Shown: piece by piece, positions 1 to 5,662 of the stretch
Layout: each line of letters begins with the position of its first letter
How positions within the stretch are numbered: the first letter of the stretch is position 1
Source of the DNA: Candidatus Symbiothrix sp.
GTDB lineage: Bacteria > Bacteroidota > Bacteroidia > Bacteroidales > Azobacteroidaceae
Length of the DNA stretch: 6,580 bases
Direction of reading: 5' to 3'
Assembly: GCA_031270925.1 (NCBI GenBank)
Contig: JAISWY010000172.1
Span: forward strand, 1 to 6,580
The notes under the pieces: model-generated
Database searches by the model: none
Told to the model about the DNA's origin: nothing
The model's input: the letters and a program-made list of their open reading frames with translations, nothing else
Position numbers and translations under genes: made by a program

Positions 1-1109
1 CGCAGCAGGTATTCCGAGATGCCCCAGTTACCACCTTTCAGGAAAACTTTTTCGCCGTTGATATAAAATGTCAAAGCCGTATTTTCCGTTTTGTATTCGT
101 ATTTTTTAATTCCGAACGAGAGATTTGCCTCATCTGAAATTTCGCCGTTCACGGAAAAAGTAAGCCGGCAATCGTATAGATTCGGTTCGCCGTAACCATT
201 CGGCCACCACAAACGCGGGTTGTTGATAATCAGTTGAGAAAAATCGTTTTTATCCAGCCTTACGGTTAGTTCCGTATTGGCAAGAATTTCTATTGTTTTG
301 GAAAATTGGATATTACCCGGAAGAATCACACCGTTTAAAGTTCCCGTAACCGTTTGCGAACCGGTGTTTTTCATTTCGGTCGAAAGGGTCAGTTCGGCTT
401 GTGTTTTGTTTATTACAAGGCTGCGAATCCAAGTATCGTTCAAGCTGACGGTTCCCGAAGCGGAAAGAAAAATGTCGTTGGTAATGCCGCAATTCAATCC
501 CGGCACGTATGGCATCCAATCCCACGAAGCGCTGCTCATGTAGGTTGGCATCGCATAATTGGCATAGCTGTCCAAGCCTTGCGGGTTGCGGTCGTTGCGT
601 TGTTTGGGAATATCGATTCGAACCAGCAAAACATTTTTTCCGGTTTGGAAAATCTTGGAAGAAATATCGTATTTGGCACGTTGTACATGGCCTTTGATGA
701 TTCCCAATTGCGTTCCGTTGAGATAGACGGTTGCTTTTTTGTTAGTTCCTTCCATGTTCAGCCAAATTTTTTCATGGGTAAACGAAGCGGGAATTTCAAA
801 TTCGGCGCGATACCAAAAGGCTTGATTGTATTTCGATTCGTCCACCAGAAAGATATTGTCGGCATATTCGGGCTTTGCTTCCAATCCGGCATTGACATAA
901 TCGACGAAGAATGTTCCCGGAACGGTGGCCGTAATCCAAGCCGAAGTATTGTAATCGGGCGATGAAAGTGCGCCGACTGAACTTGCCGAAGCCACCGGAT
1001 ATACTTTCCATTCCACATCAACACTCGAATTTAACGAATAAACTGTTTGCTGCGCCTTTGTGGAGAGGCACAGCAAACAGCAAAAATAGATTATTCCAAG
1101 ATATTTCAT
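1..1109 (-). CDS. Secreted glycoside hydrolase family 2 enzyme (beta-mannosidase / exo-beta-glucosaminidase-like), N-terminal part, cut by the left edge
   Basis: This frame is open from ATG at 1109-1107 to the left edge, giving 369 full codons plus two bases. Residues 1-19 form a signal peptide ending STKA before QQ; no lipobox cysteine is suitably placed, so export to the periplasm or beyond by signal peptidase I is expected. Residues ~55-215 resemble the GH2 sugar-binding jelly roll: FWYRAEFEIP (98-107), a VYLNG turn (128-132) and SWDWMPYVPG (195-204). Residues ~220-335 resemble the GH2 Ig-like domain and end with LWWPNGYGEPNLY (300-312). Residues 347 onward (FYINGEKVFLKGGNWG) match the entry into the catalytic TIM barrel. 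The WDWMP and GGNWG signatures point to the mannosidase/exo-glucosaminidase side of GH2 rather than LacZ, but the catalytic glutamates lie off the edge, so the substrate is undetermined. Family members are often 800-900 residues, so more than half is missing. The start is set by the signal peptide and an ATGA overlap with the upstream small gene. Confidence 0.92.
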   Translation of the reverse strand, partial: MKYLGIIYFCCLLCLSTKAQQTVYSLNSSVDVEWKVYPVASASSVGALSSPDYNTSAWITATVPGTFFVDYVNAGLEAKPEYADNIFLVDESKYNQAFWYRAEFEIPASFTHEKIWLNMEGTNKKATVYLNGTQLGIIKGHVQRAKYDISSKIFQTGKNVLLVRIDIPKQRNDRNPQGLDSYANYAMPTYMSSASWDWMPYVPGLNCGITNDIFLSASGTVSLNDTWIRSLVINKTQAELTLSTEMKNTGSQTVTGTLNGVILPGNIQFSKTIEILANTELTVRLDKNDFSQLIINNPRLWWPNGYGEPNLYDCRLTFSVNGEISDEANLSFGIKKYEYKTENTALTFYINGEKVFLKGGNWGISEYLL

Positions 1110-1378
1110 TGCTTTTTTCTCCTGAAAATGTTTGCACCGTAGAGCGCACTGCCGACCAGTAAAATACCGAGGGATTCGCCGACAGGACTAATTGCAGGAG
1201 TGGGCGTGGGATCTTCTTCACCGACGGCGGGCGCATCGCCTTCGCCACGCAAGCCTGCGGTAGTTTCCGTATTATCGCGTTGCAGCCACGTTTCCGTGCG
1301 CTCTTTCAGGGTTCTGCGATCGGCAAATGTTGAGATTGCCATGCAGATGACTATTGTTAATAATGTTGTCCGTTTCAT
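1106..1378 (-). CDS. Small secreted protein with C-terminal PVGES / membrane helix / basic tail
   Basis: I do not recognise a named family for this 90-residue protein. Residues 1-19 form a signal peptide (MKRTTLLTIVICMAISTFA). A short charged stretch (20-37) follows, then LRGEGD (43-48), an acidic Pro/Thr linker (49-63) including DPTPTPAI, the motif SPVGES (64-69), a single hydrophobic helix (about 70-85) and RRKKQ (86-90). Motif, helix and basic end form a three-part C-terminus like those of sortase, exosortase (PEP-CTERM) or PGF-CTERM substrates. From memory, small Bacteroidales proteins often carry a proline-glycine motif followed by a hydrophobic helix containing Tyr-Gly, as here (residues 80-81); I cannot check this. 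Alternatively it is simply a one-helix inner-membrane protein with its N-terminal part in the periplasm. The gene starts 5 nt after the 993-residue gene and its TGA overlaps the GH2 ATG, so it sits inside a tight operon. Confidence 0.82.
   Translation of the reverse strand: MKRTTLLTIVICMAISTFADRRTLKERTETWLQRDNTETTAGLRGEGDAPAVGEEDPTPTPAISPVGESLGILLVGSALYGANIFRRKKQ
1119..1123 (-). promoter_or_regulatory. Shine-Dalgarno-like AGGAG ahead of the GH2 start
   Basis: The minus strand reads AGGAG nine bases before the GH2 ATG, inside the last codons (Phe-Arg-Arg-Lys) of the preceding small gene. Such sites are uncommon and weakly used in Bacteroidota, and the other visible starts have only A/T-rich leaders. 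With the ATGA overlap it is consistent with translational coupling, although the purines may simply reflect the Arg/Lys codons. Confidence 0.4.
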
Positions 1379-1383
1379 TGTTT

Positions 1384-4365
1384 TTATTGGATAATTGATT
1401 TGTAAACACTCGTTTTGCCCGATTTGTGAATTTCTTTCACAATATAGAGATTGCCGGCCACCGATGGTAGAGAGCGGACCTGCCCCGTCTCTACCTTGGG
1501 GATGCGCATTCCCTGCAAATTATAATATTGCGTTTCGATTACCACATCGTCTTCAATTATTGTGCTAATACCCGTTATCGCATCGGTATTGATACTGGCT
1601 TTATGAGGAGTGTCTTTTTCCTTATACGTAACAACCGATTCAAAAGGCGCAATGGTGGCAGAACCGGTAATCAATGCATAAACCGTACCGGCGCTGTTGA
1701 GTTGATAAATGTATTGGTCGGTTGGCAATGTATTCGCTTCTATTGCAAGAGGAGCTAATGTAGGATTGGCTTGCAACTCATAAGCATCGTCCGTAAAGCT
1801 TAATTCGCCTTTTACCAGATTGCTTATTGCACCCGATATATAAGAGATATCCGACGAATACGCAAAATCGCTAGGAAATTCGATGATATAGCCTTGACCC
1901 GAAGCCGGAAGAGTATTATTACTAACATCTGGAAAATCCGCTCCATCGAACGATTTCATCCAAAAATTAATGCCTGCATCCAAATTATCTTCGTAATGTT
2001 CGCTGTATATGCTTGTTACATTAAACGGAAAACCGATGGCATACCATTTCTTTGCCGTAACGGTTTGTTGCGCCTTGATGCTCGTTGCCGACAATTGATG
2101 ATTATCCAAAACAATACCGGCGCCCGGTCGGAGGGTAACATTCGCCATCGCAGTAGAGGCGGTTAATGCCGGATAATAGTTTGAAGCGTTATAACTTACA
2201 ATGATATCCTCATCGGGGAAAACGGGAAGCGCATCCCAATTGTCGGCATCGGCTATATCGGTAGAAGCGGCATCGGATTTCCATGTAGCTTCGATGGGAA
2301 GGTGCGATACATAATCGCTCGATTGAGCGGCGGATGCAAATGATTGCAGTACCGGCAGGCGATAATTGCCGTTGCCCATTGTCCAAACGGCGTCGAAATC
2401 CCAATCTAAATCGGTCTCGTAGGTGGATTGGGTGCGGAGTTGGAGAGCGGTTTTGTCTAAACCGTTTACATTATCAGCAGCTCCGTCGGTAATAACATTG
2501 TTATTAACCAATGTATTGGCAAAAGCGAAGTTGTTGGTATAATCAAAATCACTATCTCCGCCGTTCTTCCAACCAACCAAGCGATGAGTATCATTATTAC
2601 CCTTTATCGTTGTATTGATAGCTGCGCTATTGGATATAGTAAGCGTTCCGCCATTTTTGGATCCGACAAAACCACCGGCGCCATAAGAATGATTGTAAAC
2701 CGAATTTAAACTGTAACAACGATCTATTGTACACGTTGCTTCGGCCATACCTACAATACCGCCCACACGGTCGCCGGTATTATTACCATCAACCTCACCT
2801 GTAACATAACAGTTTGTAATACTTAACGAAGCGGAATTTTTACCGACCAATCCGCCTACGTTTGCGCTACCATATATATTGCCCGAAACAAAACAACTTT
2901 GAATAGAGGTCGTTCCTGATTTTACTTCGCCAATCAAACCTCCGGTTTGCGCTTTCCCTGTAATATCTACACCGGTTAATCCCAAATTTTTAATTTCAAC
3001 ATTGCCTTTCGTTGTTCCGAATAAGCCATTTTCGTTATTGGCAGTATTGATTGTCAACTCGGAAATTATATGGTAATTACCATCCAATTTCCCTTCAAAA
3101 TCTGTAATGGGCGACCACGCATCGACCAACGAAATATCATTACCTAATTGATACTGCGCCGTTAAAGCATTACGCACTTGATTGAGTTGCCGTTCGTTTG
3201 TAATGATATAGGGAGAACCTGCGTCGCCTGCACCCGTTCCGCCGAAGCCGGAATAGTTAACCGTCAAATTGTAGGAGTTTTTATTTGGGGTAAATGTATA
3301 TTGATTGTTAGCATCCAATACAACAGGCGTATCATCAACAGTAAACGATGTGATATCCCACCATGTTGTAGCCGGAGTAACTGTAATTGTTACGCTTTCG
3401 TTAATAGCAGGATATTCGGGCGCCCACGAAACATTACCATGAGGCGAGTTTACAGAGAAAGACACTGCGGTAGCAGTAGAACCGGTCAGATTAACGGTAT
3501 ATTGCAAATTTCCAACTTCGCTATAGTTGCTGTTTGCCAGAGTTACAGTAAGCGATTGACCTACCAAAGATTCGTCAAAAACATATACATTTTCGGAACT
3601 GGATTCCCACGTTTCCGACCAAGAAACAACGGTAGTATTTTCTCCGCAAGCCGTCAGCAAATCGTTGAGATCAACAGCATCCACAGGCATAGATATTGTA
3701 CCTTGTGCGGTATAAGTTACATTATAACCGCTCTTCATTGTAACGTTATTAAGAATGGTTTCTACCTCGGCGAATGATAACTCACAACCGGTAATGTTAA
3801 CCGATTCTAACTCTGGACAACCGGTAATGGATAGCGATTGCAATGTGGGGTTGTTGGAGAGATTTACGGTATTTAAAATCATTCGATCGTTACCCACAAT
3901 TGAAATATTCTTAAAATCATTACCGGATAAATTTATTGAAGTTAGCCAACGCAGATCATTGCCTTGTAAAATGTCAGTATTTGGGTATTTATTATCAATA
4001 TCGTTTTGTGTCGGCGAAACCCATGCTATTGTAGTAGCATCTTTCTGATGGTAGGAATAGGTAGTCCCGCTCCAATCGATGGAACTGATTAACATATAAT
4101 TATTTTTATCATCAGTGAAGTAGCCTAAGTTAGAACCTCCCATAGATTCCGTCCAAGTAACACCGCCGATTTTTCCCCAGTTTGCATCGTCTGTCTTACT
4201 CGTTGCAGGTAAGATCACCTCGTTACCCTCAGTATCCAAAAAATTAGATTCCGTAATATTATCCAATAAATGTTGCAGTTGATTCAAGCCGCAATAATAA
4301 GGTCCTGCTGCCGCACACCCCAAGCCAATCAAAACAAAAGATAAAAGAACAAAGATTTTTTTCAT
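1384..4365 (-). CDS. Secreted modular surface protein: leucine-rich segment, InlB-like domain, GLUG repeats and sorting-like tail (993 aa)
   Basis: Probably a cell-surface adhesin-like protein; no enzyme signature is visible. Residues 1-20 are a signal peptide; GLGC at 14-17 is not a good lipobox because position -3 is Gly. Residues ~22-298 are paralogous to the neighbouring 383-residue protein and include irregular leucine-rich repeats (138-197: LTSINLSGN, VNLSNNPTLQSLSI). Residues ~300-372 resemble a divergent InlB B-repeat (VTITVTP, ITSFTVDD, YTFTP). Residues 379-440 are the usual lead-in to GLUG repeats (SPYIITNERQL, FEGKLDGNYHIISELTI). Six GLUG-type repeats occupy about 445-624, closed by a characteristic STYETDLDWDFDAVW segment (647-661). 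Residues ~690-920 form another beta-rich region (NWDALPVFPDEDIIV; KKWYAIGFPFNV) seen in large secreted Bacteroidota proteins. The tail (~930-993) has YYNLQGMRI and NLYIVKEI, resembling a T9SS type A domain interrupted by an insert. The ATG follows an AT-rich leader without a Shine-Dalgarno site. Confidence 0.93.
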   Translation of the reverse strand: MKKIFVLLSFVLIGLGCAAAGPYYCGLNQLQHLLDNITESNFLDTEGNEVILPATSKTDDANWGKIGGVTWTESMGGSNLGYFTDDKNNYMLISSIDWSGTTYSYHQKDATTIAWVSPTQNDIDNKYPNTDILQGNDLRWLTSINLSGNDFKNISIVGNDRMILNTVNLSNNPTLQSLSITGCPELESVNITGCELSFAEVETILNNVTMKSGYNVTYTAQGTISMPVDAVDLNDLLTACGENTTVVSWSETWESSSENVYVFDESLVGQSLTVTLANSNYSEVGNLQYTVNLTGSTATAVSFSVNSPHGNVSWAPEYPAINESVTITVTPATTWWDITSFTVDDTPVVLDANNQYTFTPNKNSYNLTVNYSGFGGTGAGDAGSPYIITNERQLNQVRNALTAQYQLGNDISLVDAWSPITDFEGKLDGNYHIISELTINTANNENGLFGTTKGNVEIKNLGLTGVDITGKAQTGGLIGEVKSGTTSIQSCFVSGNIYGSANVGGLVGKNSASLSITNCYVTGEVDGNNTGDRVGGIVGMAEATCTIDRCYSLNSVYNHSYGAGGFVGSKNGGTLTISNSAAINTTIKGNNDTHRLVGWKNGGDSDFDYTNNFAFANTLVNNNVITDGAADNVNGLDKTALQLRTQSTYETDLDWDFDAVWTMGNGNYRLPVLQSFASAAQSSDYVSHLPIEATWKSDAASTDIADADNWDALPVFPDEDIIVSYNASNYYPALTASTAMANVTLRPGAGIVLDNHQLSATSIKAQQTVTAKKWYAIGFPFNVTSIYSEHYEDNLDAGINFWMKSFDGADFPDVSNNTLPASGQGYIIEFPSDFAYSSDISYISGAISNLVKGELSFTDDAYELQANPTLAPLAIEANTLPTDQYIYQLNSAGTVYALITGSATIAPFESVVTYKEKDTPHKASINTDAITGISTIIEDDVVIETQYYNLQGMRIPKVETGQVRSLPSVAGNLYIVKEIHKSGKTSVYKSIIQ
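2494..3033 (-). repeat. Six tandem GLUG-type protein repeats within the 993-residue gene
   Basis: Residues ~445-624 contain six units of about 28-32 residues, each opening with a glycine-rich turn: NGLFG (446-450), GGLIG (475-479), GGLVG (504-508), GGIVG (535-539), GGFVG (564-568) and a decayed HRLVG (594-598). The middle units share a second signature with an aligned cysteine: IQSCFVSG, ITNCYVTG, IDRCYSLN (Cys 491, 519, 550). This is the GLUG pattern (Pfam PF07581) of bacterial surface proteins and IgA-protease-like adhesins, expected to stack as a right-handed beta-solenoid. The first unit (IKNLGLTG) and the last two lack the cysteine, as often seen in capping repeats. Confidence 0.85.
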
Positions 4366-4385
4366 GATATTAAATATTTAAGTGA

Positions 4386-4393
4386 TAAAAATA
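4386..4393 (-). promoter_or_regulatory. Possible -7 element of a promoter for the 993-residue gene
   Basis: Between the terminator and the 993-residue gene the minus strand is almost pure A/T. TATTTTTA, 20 bases before the ATG, matches seven of eight positions of the Bacteroidota -7 consensus TAnnTTTG. No clear TTG is seen 19-21 bases upstream, where the terminator T-run lies, and such an AT-rich stretch could give this match by chance. A promoter is expected here mainly because a terminator precedes the gene. Confidence 0.25.
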
Positions 4394-4415
4394 TGTTTAT
4401 TTTTGTTTATATATT

Positions 4416-4463
4416 AAAAAAACGACTTGTTATTCCCTACTTATATTCGGAAATAACAAGCCG
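4416..4463 (-). terminator. Rho-independent terminator after the 383-residue gene
   Basis: Arms 4449-4463 and 4423-4437 form a 15-bp stem around an 11-base loop (4438-4448). On the minus strand the arms read CGGCTTGTTATTTCC and GGGAATAACAAGTCG, followed at once by seven T (4422-4416). Two stem positions are G-U wobbles in minus-strand RNA but would be A-C mismatches in plus-strand RNA, so the hairpin is built for the minus strand. The upstream gene's stop lies 14 bases before the stem. It should end the transcript of the Lnb and 383-residue genes and separate them from the 993-residue gene. Confidence 0.87.
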
Positions 4464-4477
4464 TTAGAGATAGTGTT

Positions 4478-5629
4478 TTATTGTACAACGATTTTCCGCA
4501 CCGCACCATCGGCAAAGCGCACAAGATACAAATTGTTGTCAAGCGAAATCGAAGAGTTTCCTGCGCCAAGCGATTGTTGTTTTACCAAACGACCGTCCAT
4601 AGTATAAATACGAACATTTTCCGTAGCGATAGACGAAACAAACAATTGATTGCCGTCCGACCATACTTTTCTGTCTGTGGCAGGAGCGTTAATGCCGGTA
4701 CCTTCACCTTCGTCGGTCAATGCGATTTCATAATCCAAACCGTCTTCGAAAGCGCTCAAGCGGCTATTGACGATTTTAGCCGTTACGGTTTGTCCAATCG
4801 AGGAAGCATCGAAAACGTAAACGCCATCGGCCGAGGAAGCAGGCGCACCGCTTGTCCATGTGATTTCCGAAGCAGTTCCGCCGAGTGTTAATTCGGCGCT
4901 CAAATCCACTGCATTATAGGGCAGCGAAAGGCTTACCGTACCTTGTGGAGCGTATTTCAAGCCTGTTTCGACGGTTTGCGAGATAGCATATACTGTCGAA
5001 AGCGGCAGATTGCTGTTGGTAATATCCACTTCTACTATCTCCGGACAATTGAAAACAACCAAATGTGTCAAAGTGGGATTGTTTGAAAAATTCACAGATG
5101 TAATGGGTGTGATGCCGCTACCGTCTAATTCAAAGGAATAGAATTTGTTACCCGAAAAGTTCAGGCTTTCCAAGAATTGGAGGTCGCGGTCTTGTACGGC
5201 GTTCTTGTCGTCGTTGGTACCGGCGAGCATCACAGGATCATAAATATCGGGTTGAATCCATACGATAGGGTGTTCGGCTTTTTGGATGTATCCGAAATCC
5301 GACCAATCGACACTTTGAAGCATCAGATAAGTATCAGCATCATCCCAATAACCCAAACCCAAACCGACATCGCTTAAATCCAACCATACCACTCCATCAA
5401 ATGACCATCGGGCGATCTCTGCATCGTTACCAGCATCATTATTCGTTGCTCCCGAATCATTCTTTATAAGATCCGGGATCGGATCGCCGACAGAATTCAA
5501 CAAAGCATTTTCATCGGAATCGGTAACCGAAGTAACCAACTCATTCAAATAATTTAAACTCCCAAACCAAGCAGCATTTGTAATCAGAGTACAACTTGCA
5601 AAAATCGCTAAAAAGAATAATTTTCTCAT
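4478..5629 (-). CDS. Secreted leucine-rich protein with T9SS type A-like sorting domain (383 aa)
   Basis: Probably a secreted, surface-displayed protein; no enzymatic motif is visible. Residues 1-20 form a signal peptide (MRKLFFLAIFASCTLITNAA). Residues ~21-306 are paralogous to the start of the 993-residue protein encoded next. Shared landmarks include LGYWDDADTYLMLQSVDWS (92-110), a leucine-rich segment (150-208: LESLNFSGN, SVNFSNNPTLTHL, CPEIVEVDITN), APQGTVSL (227-234), NAVDLSAEL (239-247) and VYVFDASSIGQTV (270-282). Residues ~310-383 look like a T9SS type A sorting domain: NVRIYTMDGRLVKQQ (338-352), SSISLDNNLYLVRF (359-372) and the terminal RKIVVQ. Known domains of this type direct export through the T9SS outer-membrane pore and are then cleaved or lipid-modified. 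The ATG lies 33 nt after the Lnb-family stop, behind an AT-rich leader without a Shine-Dalgarno site, and a strong terminator follows, so the gene is probably last in the Lnb-containing unit. Confidence 0.94.
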   Translation of the reverse strand: MRKLFFLAIFASCTLITNAAWFGSLNYLNELVTSVTDSDENALLNSVGDPIPDLIKNDSGATNNDAGNDAEIARWSFDGVVWLDLSDVGLGLGYWDDADTYLMLQSVDWSDFGYIQKAEHPIVWIQPDIYDPVMLAGTNDDKNAVQDRDLQFLESLNFSGNKFYSFELDGSGITPITSVNFSNNPTLTHLVVFNCPEIVEVDITNSNLPLSTVYAISQTVETGLKYAPQGTVSLSLPYNAVDLSAELTLGGTASEITWTSGAPASSADGVYVFDASSIGQTVTAKIVNSRLSAFEDGLDYEIALTDEGEGTGINAPATDRKVWSDGNQLFVSSIATENVRIYTMDGRLVKQQSLGAGNSSISLDNNLYLVRFADGAVRKIVVQ

Positions 5630-5662
5630 GATAAAAAAAAATTTAATTGTAAATATTAATAA

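Noticed and set aside
354..965. Plus-strand open frame of 203 codons
   Set aside because: It is antisense to the GH2 gene, begins at TTG, and its product has no signal peptide, domain or recognisable motif; the minus strand gives a clear GH2 protein over the same bases.
2494..3033. CRISPR-like or DNA-level tandem repeat
   Set aside because: The periodicity is only at protein level (GLUG repeats); the underlying bases are diverged and the reading frame runs through without interruption.
3178..3777. Plus-strand open frame of 199 codons
   Set aside because: It lies entirely opposite the 993-residue gene; the composition (Arg, Cys and Ile rich, no domain) is typical of a shadow frame.
4314..4326. 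Possible lipoprotein signal (GLGC) in the 993-residue protein
   Set aside because: Position -3 is Gly rather than Leu/Val/Ile, and a normal signal-peptidase I site (AAA before Gly-Pro) follows directly; a sorting-like C-terminus also favours ordinary secretion.
5630..5662. Separate promoter or terminator between the Lnb-family and 383-residue genes
   Set aside because: The 33-base gap is A/T only, with no hairpin and no convincing TAnnTTTG/TTG pair; co-transcription is the simpler reading.
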